Shown here one piece after another: positions 1 through 10,338 of a stretch of DNA of 64,000 bases. Under the pieces are notes generated by a model. That model was given only the letters and a program-made list of their open reading frames with translations, was not told where the DNA came from and ran no database searches. The translations under genes were made by a program, and so were the position numbers. Within the stretch, counting starts at the first letter, position 1, and each line of letters opens with the position of its first letter. Location: the NCBI GenBank assembly GCA_022315425.1, contig JAIUPT010000034.1, positions 558,001 to 622,000 of the forward strand, written 5' to 3'. The DNA is from Pseudevernia furfuracea (lineage: Eukaryota; Ascomycota; Lecanoromycetes; Lecanorales; Parmeliaceae).

Positions 1-1050
1 GTCACTATTCATATCGTACGTGTCGCCCTTAAAAACCTTCTTAGCAATTCTTAACATTCATAATCGACGAAGAATCAAACGCACAAGGCGTCGCAAGAAA
101 CATGTTAGTCTTAGTAATTTTAACGACTAACTCTCTCGAAGAGAAAAGCGCTTTTCCTTTAAACTTTATTGTTATGTTGAAATTCAATCTAAAATATCGT
201 CGATAAAAGCAGAATATCAATAATTGATTGATATTTAATAATCTTGTTTTCTTTAATACGATCATTAGTTATAGAATCTATATCGCTATCTTTTATCATC
301 TCGAAGATAACGATCGCGAAATCGTCGAAGTCGAATTCGACGATAAAGATTCTTAGCTTATGCTGGATGTTCTAATCAAGAACTATTAGTCTAAGAGCAC
401 GAGTCTTTATAGAGAACTAATGCGTCGAATATTTGATCTCACTCTTGAAGAAGAGAAAGTTCGTTAATATAAAAAGAACTTTCGTAAGGTCATCTTCGAT
501 ATTATTAGTCTTCATAAATTTCTCGTTATTTCGAAGTCTCTGCGAATTTTAATTTTTCTTATAAGACTTGACGACTCTTACGACATGTTCGAGTCAAGTT
601 ACACTCAAAATCATAATTTCTTTAAGAACAAGTTCGTCAAATTTCAAAAGATTATCGTGATCGTCGTGAACGAAGAAGTTAGAATCTTCTTCAAAGAAGA
701 AGAACTAATTATATATATCGCTTATAACGATAAGAACAAAGACAAACAAGCTACTCTTAATAATCTCGACGACTTTAATATCAATCGTAAGATCTACTTC
801 TCGTGTAAGACAGTTAATTACAGATTCAGATATCTCTTTATCAAATGCTGAATCAAGTTCTCTTATTTTAAGTCTAAGAAATTCATAACGAAAGAGAAAA
901 AGAAGAAGAAGATAAAGATCTTCGACTTTAAGAATAAATTCTCAAGCAATAAGCGTAAGCGCATCGAAGAGACGTCTTTTAATGTCTCTGCTTCAGAAGA
1001 GAACGATTATCTTAATATTAATTATATCTTCTTAAAGAAACTAAACTTCA
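1..1050 (+). pseudogene. copia E1 gag, 3' part with zinc-knuckle-like motif
   Basis: This is the degenerate capsid/nucleocapsid region of E1. A CxxC...C zinc-knuckle-like motif is read around 800-850 and is followed by a strongly basic Lys-rich tail near 880-960. The sequence aligns base for base with 19165-20220 in E2 and, inverted, with about 31430-32470 in Ec. The frame is broken by stop codons, and the start lies outside the window. Gag would package element RNA. Assignment rests on position upstream of the protease and on the Cys motif; the capsid core itself is too mutated to recognise. Confidence 0.7.
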
Positions 1051-1052
1051 TT

Positions 1053-1535
1053 ATGCACTATTCGAATATCAATTCGAACGACTTTAATATTCTCGATGCG
1101 ACTGATGATCAAGTTATTAATCTAATCGTCACGAAAGTTCTCGAACATAGTCTTATAACTACGAATTTCGTGAATCTCCTCACTCGAGTCGTCGTAGATT
1201 TAGACTATTCTCGTTATTCTTTCGCGAATCGTTCGATGTTTATTATCTACGAAAAGATCTATTTTCGATCGATTAAGAGCATCGAGGGGAGCGAAGTGTA
1301 GTCTTAAGACTGTGACATTATTAGTCTCGACTATGTGATTAGAGAAGAGTGTGTAATAGTCACTCTGCGAAATGTCTTATATATATTCGATATAAGCGTT
1401 AATCTCCTTTCGATCGATAAACTTTTAAATTTCGACATCGCTGTCTTCTTTTATAAGATAGAATACACTCTTATCAAGAACGATTTAAAGCTTATCGATA
1501 CTCGTAATCGTGATCTCTTCTTTTTGAATCTCTGA
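1053..1535 (+). pseudogene. copia E1 protease and GAG-pre-integrase segment
   Basis: The frame contains a retropepsin-like core corresponding to 'VDSGCSRH', here changed at the Gly and Cys (reads V-D-L-D-Y-S-R-Y). It is followed by the characteristic 'TLRNVLYxxDxxVNLLSIDKLL' run of copia polyproteins. One stop codon at about 1306 splits the block. The Ec copy (30947-31429, minus) keeps the same 160 residues uninterrupted, which shows the E1 stop is secondary. In a live element this protease would cut Gag-Pol. Confidence 0.85.
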
Positions 1536-1607
1536 TAGAGTCGAAATAGTGCTTTAATCGCCTACAGTGTGTTCTCGAATTTTATTTATTAACTCTAACA
1601 TGCTCGC

Positions 1608-2545
1608 ATGAGTTATTTGAGTCAAAACAATCTAAACAAGCTCTCAAATATGATCGTTAAGATAGACTTCATCAAGAACATTGCGAAGAAGTATATCTGC
1701 GAATACTATATCATAAAACGTCAGAAGACTATTTCTTATGATAATCTCACAGAGTCAGAAACGCAGTCTAACGGATTTATTTATAATAATCTCATAGAGT
1801 CTCTATCCCCTACTAAATTCAATAACTATAAATACTTTATGACATTTAAGAATGATTTTATCTCCTGTTTTAAAGTGTACTGTATTCGTTATAAAAATAA
1901 AACGTTTGTTATATTCTTACGTTTTAAAGTCTTTCTAAAGTCACGAGATTATGAGATCTATCGCATTCGCCTCGACAATAGAAAAGAGTAAATATTTAAG
2001 ATCTTCTTAAATTATCTTCTTTAGTGCGGAATTAGATAGAAGCTCACTATATCTAAGAATCTCGAAATGAATGAGACGATCGAACGTTTTAAGCAGATCT
2101 TATTATATAAGATATATTTTGTACTGCTAAGTTCTCAGCTCAACAAGTCTTTCTGATTCGAAATTATAATTATCATTAATTATTTGATGTTACGATCCCT
2201 CAACGTTCGAATCATTATAACGTTATTTGAGACTTTTCATTATCGAAAGCTCACTTTATCTCATCTGCGAACGATTGATTTCATCATTTATACGTTGAAG
2301 CGTATTTAAAAGAAACTCGTGAATAAAAGCGAAAAGTGTATTCTTCTAAGATATAAAGAGGAGTTCATTTTCCGTCTATACAATCTTAATCAGAAGAAGA
2401 TTATTCGAATTAATAATATTCACTTCGTTGAGAAGCGTCCCTTAATTGTAAATCTCAAAGAAAAGACGAACGCTTATAAGTTCTCGACCAAGCGACAACG
2501 TCTTCATATATCAATATTCGCTATAAAGAAGACACTTAATAAATA
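1608..2545 (+). pseudogene. copia E1 integrase
   Basis: This is the integrase region. A 'HLSQNNLNKL' start resembles the zinc-binding N-terminal segment, followed by a core with 'YFMTFKNDF' and 'IRLDNRKE' (family form D-D-x and RxDNGxEY). It ends with the copia C-terminal signature 'LRTIDF...KSEKCILLRYKEEFIFRLYN...NNIHFVEKRPLI'. Stops at about 1989, 2025 and 2307 divide it. Integration activity must be lost because the second catalytic region is altered and interrupted. The block aligns with 20786-21700 in E2 and about 29990-30870 in Ec. Confidence 0.85.
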
Positions 2546-2959
2546 GCGTATTACTAATATTTCGAAAGACATTATCTTCATTATGAAGTTCTCAACGACT
2601 GCATCTGTATCTGCAATAAATAGATCAAGATCAAATTTTCTATGATCAGCTGAAAAGTAGACGTCTACATCAAAGCCCTCGTTCTTCGCACGAGTCGTAT
2701 TATCGATCACGTTCGCGCGAGTCTCTCGATAAATTGTTACATTATTAGCTATCGAAAGAATAACTCGTTCTCTCACTGTCGTCGAAATGATTCGCGAAGA
2801 TCTCGAGCTAAGTGCGATTTAAAGAGTACTTTCTGATTATTTCGATATTACGATTTCAAATCTACGAGATCTATCATCTAACTCTCTCTCGAAGATATTC
2901 GCGACCTTTGCGTTACTAACGAATCATGTTAATAAGTCGAATATTTTCGAGCCGACGAT

Positions 2960-3740
2960 CTATTAACAGATCATTTTCAATTAACTCTCTCGCATACACT
3001 GAGAACTCGTTATATAAGACGAATATAAATCTCTTATGAATAACAATACTTGATATCTGATTTAGACGTCTTTAGGTGTTTATATTCTGAGAGGTCGCTA
3101 AGTTTATATCGTGAAGCGAGATCTCGCTGAGGAAGTCACTCGTTATAAGACTCGTTAAGTGATTCGAGAATTCGAATAGTAGAAGAATCGTGACTATTAT
3201 AACACGTTCGTCTTAGTGATCAAGCTTATAAATTATAAGACGATCTTTGTTTTAATAGCGGCTCTGAACTGAGACGTGAAATAAATAAACGTCAAAATCG
3301 TCTTTCTCTACGATAACGTTCAAGAGACGATTTATGTGCGACAGCCCGATGATTTCAATAAGAACGATATCAAAGTTTATAAGCTAAATAGGACTCTCTA
3401 TGAACTCAAGCAATTTCTTAGAATTTGATATCAGCACTTCTCGAAGTACATAAAGAAACTCGAATTAATATTCATCGAATCGAACGAGAGTGTCTTTATG
3501 AACGTCAAGAAGAGCATTATTATAGTTCTCTATATGAACGATATATTAATTATCGACCTCAGTAAAATCGGCATTTAGCGCATTAAAAAGATTCTTAATA
3601 ATAAGTTTTATATGTCCGACTTGAGACCTTACGTCTATTATTTAGATATAATCGTCAAAAGAGATCGTATCGTCGATATTCTTCGTCTGAGACAAGCAGT
3701 CTATGTCACTCGTTTCTTAAAACATTTTAACTACTGAAGT
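2960..3740 (+). pseudogene. copia E1 reverse transcriptase
   Basis: This is the RVT_2-type reverse transcriptase. The DV...F...Q-type core is recognisable in 'KIVFLYDNVQETIYVRQPDDF', followed by the 'LYELKQ' landmark of copia RT and then 'LYMNDILIIDLS', where the catalytic YVDD reads Y-M-N-D. Loss of the first catalytic Asp plus several stops (for example near 3276, 3294 and 3426) shows it is inactive. The block stops short of the RNase H because the Ngaro-like element is inserted at 3901. Confidence 0.88.
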
Positions 3741-3900
3741 CTTAATTCAGTCTTCACGTCTTTAAAAATTAGTCGTAAGCTACAATCTGCGAAAGAGAAC
3801 TATGTTATTTCGAGAAAGCTGTGCGAGAATTATTAATTCGTCGTGAAATCTCTCATATATATCATGTTAAAAACTCGTTCTGATATCGTCTATATTATCT

Positions 3901-4053
3901 TTAGTGTCCTTAATTCGCACGTGACAAAGACTCAACTGGGCAACATGAGGCTATACAGAACTCGTAGATGTGATTGGGCCGTCCAAAGCCAGGATTCTGA
4001 GCCAACAGAGGCCTGAGCAGGCGTGTTCTCGTACCCCAGCGCTAGAAAAACTC
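3901..4053 (-). repeat. split direct repeat B2 (3' end of the Ngaro-like element)
   Basis: This is the second 153-bp B copy and the extreme 3' end on the minus strand, touching copia sequence at 3900/3901. It retains more G+C than B1. Between B2 and A2 lies a unique 96-bp spacer (4054-4149) with a perfect 6-bp hairpin (ATGCTT/AAGCAT around a 4-nt loop, about 4056-4071) and a short direct repeat 'atacatgta'. Confidence 0.92.
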
Positions 4054-4149
4054 CCATGCTTGTAGAAGCATAGACCTGGAGTGAAAAACGAAGCTATATA
4101 CATGTAGAAACGCCGTGAATACATGTAAAAACAGGTGTGGGTGGGCGGG

Positions 4150-4351
4150 ACGAAAGAATGCTATTGCTCTGAAAGAGATCAATTCGAATGAAGAGTCAAA
4201 CGCAGATGGAATGCAGCTACTTATGCTGCTCTCAAATGAGACCTGTCCTCTGCAAAGGACACGTCTACCAAATTCATAAATAGCATGCAACCAACATGCT
4301 ATACGCGAGTGCGAGATTAAGGCCCACTAACCCCCTGTCAAGCCGGGTCAA
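4150..4351 (-). repeat. split direct repeat A2
   Basis: This is the second 202-bp copy of the terminal A repeat, internal between B1 and the 96-bp spacer. It is less mutated than A1 (for example it keeps several C residues that are T in A1), which makes it useful for inferring the unmutated sequence. Confidence 0.92.
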
Positions 4352-4504
4352 TTAGTGTCCTTAATTCGCACGTGACAAAGACTCAACTAGACAACATGAG
4401 ACTATACAGAACTCGTAGATGTGATTGAGCCGTTCAACGTCAGGATTCTGAGTTAACAGAGGCCTGAGCAGACGTGTTCTCGTACCCCAGCGCTAGAAAA
4501 ACTC
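4352..4504 (-). repeat. split direct repeat B1
   Basis: This 153-bp repeat matches 3901-4053 with scattered transitions. It directly abuts A2 at the 4351/4352 joint. The B1-A2 joint is the sequence that, in this class, re-creates the ends of the element through a circular intermediate. Confidence 0.92.
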
Positions 4505-4589
4505 TCAAACCTCAAGCAACGGCCTCGAAGAGGACAATCGTATCAGCGCTAAGAAACAGAGGACGCGATGACGGCTAGTTATTCGATTC

Positions 4590-5324
4590 GTTCTCGAGGA
4601 ATGAATCGATAACACGCTGTTGTCGACGCGACGCGACGAGAATGTAGACTGGGTAGGTCTTAATGTAAAGACGATAGAAGTTCGATTTTTATCTGCCTAA
4701 CAGCTTAATTTCGTCTTCGCTTAGATCTATTAATCTCGCAGTGATAGCTGTCCCTCGACGAAAGAAATAACTAGAGTAGTGATCTGAAAGATCGCTGAAT
4801 TTCAATGTTAAACGTAGATTGTGAGTGATCGTTCTTTTAATAAAGTTCTCGTCGATCGCGAAGAGGGACGAGAATAGCGATATCGATCACTTGTTAAATA
4901 GATATCTCAATGCACGTACGATATATACTTCGTCGTTCGTGTCTGATACGAACAGCGTGACGCCTTGTCTGAAGAGGTTCGTCTTAAATGCTGACAACGT
5001 CAATTCGAGATGATCTTCGTATAGCCTCACGTGACGACGTGTTAGAAATCAATTATCGAAGTCCTCGTCGCGAAGGTCTTTCGATTCGTATGTGAACTCG
5101 TTCACTCTGAGAAAGATTATAAAGACGAGATAGAATACTATCTGTATCGTTACACTATGCTTAATGATCTTATGAAAGCATTTTAGAAGTCGTAAAAGGA
5201 TATTCTTCGTAATTAAACATCTTTCTCGAATTTCGTCTTCGTCTCGTAAACGACGAGTATTATTTACGACTCTCTTTAGCTGTATACTATAAAAGACTAT
5301 CAAGTTCTCAAATCTCATATTCAT
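4590..5324 (-). pseudogene. tyrosine recombinase of the Ngaro-like element
   Basis: This is the integration enzyme of the element. The first open piece (5324-5049) contains 'RERCLITKNILLRLL' and the box-I arginine in 'FLRVNEFTY'. Further on, still on the minus strand, 'LSAFKTN' (the beta-hairpin Lys), 'YFFRRGTAIT' (family H-S-F-R-R-G-A-A, with the His changed to Tyr), 'EIKLLGR' and finally the 'YRLYIK' tyrosine region are seen in order, so the R-K-H-R-Y catalytic set can be traced. A stop at about 5040 and others break it. This domain explains the lack of a target-site duplication. The enzyme is inactive as it stands. Confidence 0.9.
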
Positions 5325-5590
5325 ATGAACTGACCTAACATCGATTAGATATGTTTTAATGAACTTCGTCTTAACCCGTCTGATACTTAGGGTCGTTATT
5401 TAGGTTCTTAACGAGAGAAAGATCGTCGAAAAGAAGGGTTAAATACGATTCATCGCACAGTGAGTGTTATAAAACTTGATTGACGTCGAATAGGTTCGAC
5501 GAGTGTTTCGTGTCAACCCTCACCAGAGAAGACGAGCGAGGTCTCGCGACATCGAGATCTGATTGTATCATCATCGCGGTGAGTCTCGCC

Positions 5591-7150
5591 CTAGCGAGAC
5601 GAAGTGATAGATCGATGTCTCGATAGGTGATTCAGCTGTGAATATTTGTTAGCAATTTTTCGATATCGAAAACGAGAAAGATTATTCGTTAGCTCGTTTG
5701 TCTTGATCGAAATCCATATAGAAATCAGAAGAATATCGTGACTGACTATCAACATAGCTATCGTTCGAAGCGATATTATCGCAGATTCACGAATAAAGAA
5801 CTTTCGAAGTTCATAAACGCAGTTCTCGTTGTCACAGTGAAGTATTAAGCGAGTATCTGACAGTCTATTCACTTATACGCGAATTATATAAAGTATAACT
5901 GTTATTTTCTTGAACTGAATGTCTTTGCGAGTATATCGCGAGATCACGCGTGTGCTGAAGACGTTCTGAACGTGTGATAGAAGATTAGGGTGTTTTAGAA
6001 TATAGCCTTCTATGTCAAGCTTCCCCGAGATATCAATTCAAATGTATTATGATCGTCGACTAACGACGTTACGCAGCAGTTTGAGACTATTTCAGTCTTT
6101 GAGAAAGGTCTTTCACCATAGCAGATCGACTTTCATATCGATGAATAGTCGAATAATCGTTATCGATCTTCGAATGACGTCGAATAGCCTTCTTAAGAAT
6201 GTTCTCTCGAGAATAACGATTTTCGTCGCAAAGAATAGAAATCCTATCGCTAACTCGAGCTCACGATGCGAGATTGTCGCTCTTTTTAAAAGATCTGTTA
6301 TCGTCTTTCTCGCTCGATCGAGCTTGTTCGAAGAAAGTCTCGTCTACATGAGTATACTATCGAGTTCGATTTTCAGAAAATCGACTATGATATCAAGAAT
6401 GTTCTTCGTGTGATTGATCATAAGACTCAAATCGCTGCACAGCTCGTCGAACTGTCGATTATATATCTCTGTATCGACTTACGAGAGTAGAATCGCGAAG
6501 AAGTCGTTCAGATAATGAAATATTACGAATTAATACAACATCGCAATGAGCACTCAATTGACGTTCTTGACGAATAGGTCAAATAGAAACGATGACGTTC
6601 GAAGCTCGAATAACAGATAACGTTCTAGTCAGTAGAAATTGTCACAAAGAAAGTCTAACAATCATTGATCTAAAGAGGTCATCGAGATATGTCGAAATAT
6701 ATTCTTAAGATCTCGTTTGATTAGTCGAGCTTCTCGACCCTACTGTAACAGTGCGTTCACTGTCTCATCGAATATCGTATATTTTAGTGCACCCCACGCT
6801 TAGAGTATATCGTCGTTGACTAAACAGTCATATAAGAAGAATAAATCGTGAATACGTCTTTAATCGTCGTCATGTTTCGATACGAGTCCCAGAGGGGAGC
6901 AAACGAATTGAGGTTCGAAATTCATATCTATTATGATCAATCGATTCTACTGAAGCTGTTTCTGAAGGTTCGTCGTTAGTATATCAGATGCGCTGAGGGC
7001 TGAAAAATGATTCTTGTTTCTATGATTGAGAGGTGGACCTCGATATTCAATTTTGACCCCCTTTCGAAGAATACTCACTAGCGTCTTAACATAAGTGATA
7101 TTTGAGTGATTCTTCAATCAGGCCTTTCATCGTTCTATTTTCAACGGGTC
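5591..7150 (-). pseudogene. reverse transcriptase and RNase H of the Ngaro-like element
   Basis: On the minus strand near 6930-6840 the frame reads 'CSPLGLVSKHDDD' followed by R-R-I-H-D-L, the family's SP(L/I)G.VPK.DGG.RxIHxLS entry to the RT fingers. Near 6530-6490 'FHYLNDFF' stands where the catalytic YLDD box should be, so one catalytic Asp is already lost. The RNase H-like part (5872-5591) has 'LHCDNENCVYELRK' and ends 'NELTNNLSRF', the DIRS/Ngaro form of the RNase H domain. Several TGA/TAA/TAG codons interrupt it. The type of RT (not copia or gypsy) supports assignment to the tyrosine-recombinase retrotransposons. Confidence 0.88.
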
Positions 7151-7816
7151 TTGCTGAGACAAATTAGAATCGAACGCCTCGAATGAAGTGTAAGAGAATC
7201 TCTCGAATACGAAGATTAGCGACGACGAGGCTGAACAGCTCGTTGCGAGTCAATCGAATAATTTAGTGACTCGTTGTCCCAGCGGGATCGAATTGACATT
7301 GAAGGTCTGAGGCTTAATATATGTCATAACAGCGTGATTCTGCTGACAATTAAAGCAAATATGTGCGTATCTGCATTGCCCGTAATTGCATTTGCCGACG
7401 TTGAAGTTGTTATAGATTATTATGCCCTCTGAAGAGAAGAACTTAATGATCTAATTATTCGAATATTGCTTGATGTCGTTGATCGCAGAGACTGTCTTTC
7501 GAACAAGAAAGTTAAAACAACGCATATTCTCGATAAATTATGACAGAGAGATATTCTGCTCGTTGAGTATACGCGCGAATATGAAAGAGTAGTGATACTA
7601 CTTAATGAAGTCGAAGCGATAATGAACTAAAAAGTTCGATAGACGAATACGATAGTTAATGAGAGTCTTATAAAGTTTTAAGATTATATAAGAACGTGCT
7701 GCGAAGAAATAAACGATTTAATAATACACGTCAAAGCAGCGAAGAAGTTGATTGAGATCGAAAATCTTTTAAGTACTCTTATTCTTCTTGTTCTTATCGT
7801 TCTTGATACTTCACGT

Positions 7817-8488
7817 TCAATCGATATAATCGTGAATTAACTTGATTAGGTTCTTGAGCTTGAAGATTTCATAAAAGATTTGTTTGAAGTATTTGATATT
7901 AACGACTCGAAAACGCTCATAAAGTTTAAGAAAGAGTTTATTATCTTCTTTATGCAAAAAAGAGACTCTTGACTCGTTCTCTATCTTCGAATCTGACGAG
8001 AAGAATTTCGAGAATTCTAAGAATAAATCGTATCGACGATGATGAGACTTGAATCGGTGACGAGACCTATGATGAGATTTGAATCGATGATGAGATCGGC
8101 GATGAGACTTGAAACGGTGAGACGCGTGATGGGATTTGGATCGCGGCGTATTAGTCTCATAATTCTTGACCAAGGCTGCGATTTGCTGATTCAGCGAAGT
8201 ACGATGTGACGACGAGAGAGCTTCTTCGACGACGAATAAACTGACTGTTTCGATCGAGGCCTCAGAGACCGACGCCTCTGAAGTAACATCACGTGATAAG
8301 GTTTCTGAAACGGCTGAACGACGGATAGGACGTTTTTTCGTAACATCCTGAGGTTTTGATGTCACTGGGGCAGTGATCTTCTTGATCGATGTCTTTGATA
8401 TGACCTTCTTTGAGGAAGACGCCTTCTGAGACATCTTTTGAACGGGGTTGATCGTTTTAGAACGAGTTGTCATAGCTGCGGAGGCCAT
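7817..8488 (-). CDS. gag-like protein of the Ngaro-like element (223-residue open frame)
   Basis: This is the longest frame left open in the element, and it starts just inside A1 as expected for ORF1. The N-terminal 110 residues are Ser/Thr/Lys-rich and look disordered. Residues about 115-150 are an Arg/Ser/His-rich tandem repeat built on 'HHRFKSHHRS', probably nucleic-acid binding. The last 70 residues are acidic then hydrophobic. The stop at 7817 may be a RIP product: a Cys/His-rich segment of the type found in these Gags can be read further downstream on the minus strand around 7410-7330. No protein family was recognised directly; identity comes from position. Confidence 0.7.
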   Translation of the reverse strand: MASAAMTTRSKTINPVQKMSQKASSSKKVISKTSIKKITAPVTSKPQDVTKKRPIRRSAVSETLSRDVTSEASVSEASIETVSLFVVEEALSSSHRTSLNQQIAALVKNYETNTPRSKSHHASHRFKSHRRSHHRFKSHHRSRHRFKSHHRRYDLFLEFSKFFSSDSKIENESRVSFLHKEDNKLFLKLYERFRVVNIKYFKQIFYEIFKLKNLIKLIHDYID

Positions 8489-8585
8489 TGAACGATGAGA
8501 TACGATGTGAGTGATCTAGTAATAGAAGAATGTGCTAATGAGAGTAGAATACGAGGTCAGGTGATAGCGTGTTGCTTGCGTGTCT

Positions 8586-8787
8586 ACGAAAGAATACTAT
8601 TGCTCTGAAAGAGATCAATTCGAATAAAGAGTCAAACGCAGATGGAATGCAGCTACTTATACTGCTCCCAAATGAGATCTATCCCCTGCAAAGGACACGT
8701 CTATCAAATTCATAAATAGCATGCAACCAACATGCTATACGCGAGTGCGAGATTAAGGCCCACTAACCCCCTGTCAAGCCGGGTCAA
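8586..8787 (-). repeat. split direct repeat A1 (5' end of the Ngaro-like element)
   Basis: This 202-bp sequence matches 4150-4351 in the same orientation, with a handful of G/A and C/T differences. It forms the extreme 5' end of the element on the minus strand, about 100 bp before the gag start. It would be expected to carry promoter and recombination joint sequences. Confidence 0.92.
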
Positions 8788-9370
8788 CTCTTATCAGCCG
8801 CTATTTAGTTAACTCGATTCAGACACACTAAAATGCAGTGATTCGAATCTTTCGATATCTTAAAGACACGATACACTACGAACTCGTGTATAAAGGGTCC
8901 CTTTAAGCTCTCATCGAATATATCGATTTCGATTGAGCTGACGACTCGACTCGGAGATCTATCTTCGACTATCTATTCAACGTCGATAACGACGTCATCA
9001 GTTGATCATTAAAGCGTCAAGTCATCGTCGCGTTATTCACTTACGAAGTCGAATATATCGATCAAACGTTAATTATTAAAGAAGTTATTTAATTAAAAAC
9101 TCTTCTTAATTAACTTCTGCGGCCTCGGGACTCTGATCGAAGATTATTATAATCTTCGACGATAATTAGAGCGCAATTGCTCTCGTCAAGAACGCTTAGT
9201 TTTATGTTCATATCAAGCACATTGATATCACTCATTATTTCGTGCGTGAAAAAGTCAATAACGACATCGTGAATATGCAATTCGTATTCACGAATAAACA
9301 AATAATCGACGATCTTATCAAAGCTCTCTATCTCGACAAATTCGTTATCTTTCGCGATGTTCTTAAGATG
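8788..9370 (+). pseudogene. copia E1 RNase H, continued after the insertion
   Basis: The copia frame resumes here. 'VIRIFRYLKDTIHYELVYKGSL', then 'STRRSIFDYLFN', then 'LKRQVIVALFTYEVEYI' follow copia RNase H closely. The C-terminal 'KHIDIAHHFVREKV' type segment and 'IIDDLIKALYLDKFVIFRDVLK' run to about 9370. Stops stand at W and Q positions (for example D-stop-A-D-D for DWADD). The opposite strand of this block is open for about 60 residues in every copia copy, but that is only the antisense shadow. Confidence 0.87.
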
Positions 9371-10216
9371 AAATTAGTCTTAAAACATTCTCTTAGCGTC
9401 AAAGACTAACTCTTAACGCTCTTGCTTCTAATCTGAAGTCGTTAATTTCAGAAAAGTGACGCTATTCATCTTGTCTGTGAACGTCAAATCTTTAATATTC
9501 TTTCGATATCTCTTGTCTCAAATTCTCAGTAGCTTTTCGACGTCTTATTTCAGCGTCTTCTTACTTTAATTAAAAGTTGTCGACTTCAGAGAAGACGTCT
9601 ATCAAACTCTTAGTCTCGTTCGAATCTCATATACTTATTCTTGATAGTCGCAACTGTCGCCGACGCATCATCGTTATTGTCATCATGACTTCTGAATAAA
9701 TGTCATATTCTCGGGCCTCGTTTAGGTCTCGTTCGACGTCTCAGCGTTGAATTTCGTCGCTATCACACGCTCGGTCGCTGCTGCAGTTAGTTATGAGATT
9801 TTCTTTCACTGCTTTTTGTTTCACTCTCTCATGTATTCATCGACCTCGTTTTGATAGAAATTTGATATGCATTAGATCTATTTTAAAGAAAACTTTCAAA
9901 AACCGCCTTTTTTCGAAAAATGAAAGATTTGTATAAAGAATCAGAACGGATTTTTACATGTCTTCGAATTTGATATAGTCGTTTTTAGAATTTGATTTCT
10001 TCACTTTTGCCACCCGGATTTCAATCATAGAGGTGAGGTATGGGGTGAGGGGGGGGGTGTTTTTCACCCTAGCAACCCGGCGCAGGACTTTTCTCGCTCG
10101 ATCATCTTTTTTTCACTTTTGTGAATCGAATTTCGCGCTAATTCGATGAAGGTTTTTTGCGTCGCGAAGTGCGAAAATCGTATTTTCGTATTTTTGAGTA
10201 TGCGAGCGAAGAGGAG
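9371..10216 (+). other. copia E1 3' non-coding region
   Basis: No gene is seen. The stretch contains about 290 bp (9505-9795) absent from E2 but partly shared with Ea next to 24239, and an 80-bp GC-richer piece with a run of nine or more G near 10049-10058. Just before the LTR is a hairpin ('gcgaaaa'...'ttttcgc', around 10167-10187) found in the same place in every copy of the family. Confidence 0.7.
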
Positions 10217-10338
10217 TGTCAAAATTCGAGTCACGTGACATGGTCACGTGATGCGCTAAGGCGCATCCTCATAGTCGCTCTTTACTCTCGTAGTATTCTA
10301 TAGTTAACAACTAAGTGTCCTATCACCTATTCTTGACA
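10217..10338 (+). repeat. copia family LTR (E1 3' LTR)
   Basis: This 122-bp LTR starts TG and ends CA. It carries two inverted repeats: TCACGTGAC/GTCACGTGA around ATG (10231-10251) and ATGCGC/GCGCAT around TAAG (10251-10266). Five more copies lie at 10535-10656, 24117-24238, 26003-26124, 27411-27532 and 33789-33910; their differences are almost all transitions. Confidence 0.95.

Larger units (their letters stand above)
3901..8787 (-). mobile_element. Ngaro/PAT-like tyrosine-recombinase retrotransposon with split direct repeats
   Basis: This is a 4,887-bp element inside the copia RT-RNase H junction of E1. Reading the minus strand the order is repeat A1 (8787-8586), gag (8488 on), RT plus RNase H (about 7150-5590), tyrosine recombinase (about 5324-4590), then B1 (4504-4352), A2 (4351-4150), a 96-bp spacer, and B2 (4053-3901). 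A1 and A2 are both 202 bp; B1 and B2 are both 153 bp. That A1...B1-A2-B2 layout, a tyrosine recombinase in place of a DDE integrase, and lack of a target duplication define Ngaro/PAT-type elements. The empty site in E2 (about 23059-23068) reads straight across both ends. The ORFs carry RIP-like stops. Confidence 0.93.
1..10338 (+). mobile_element. Ty1/copia element E1, 5'-truncated by window edge and split by a Ngaro-like insertion
   Basis: This is a copia-type LTR retrotransposon read left to right: gag tail, protease, integrase, reverse transcriptase (RT) and RNase H, then a 122-bp LTR. The order protease-integrase-RT-RNase H defines Ty1/copia. The same sequence recurs as E2 and, inverted, as Ec. 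E1 lacks its first 1.4 kb or so because the window starts inside it. It is interrupted at 3901-8787 by another element. All frames carry many TAA/TAG/TGA codons at expected Gln and Trp positions, so the copy is dead. Compared with E2 it has two extra stretches in its 3' untranslated part, at about 9505-9795 and 10005-10085. Confidence 0.93.

Noticed and set aside
2504..2776. Minus-strand frame 'MRERVILSIANN...' also present at 21673-21945 and 29706-29978
   Set aside because: Lies opposite the copia integrase-RT linker in each copy; conserved only because the element is repeated. No start context or family features.
6012..6413. Plus-strand 133-codon frame inside the Ngaro-like element
   Set aside because: Antisense of the RT/RNase H, which has clear motifs on the minus strand.
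9110..9301. A conserved open frame (starting MFIREYELH) repeated at 23374-23583, 24497-24745, 26659-26868 and 28067-28252
   Set aside because: It is the antisense of the copia RNase H C-terminal segment; the sense strand gives the expected RNase H motifs, so repetition reflects element copies and not a gene family.
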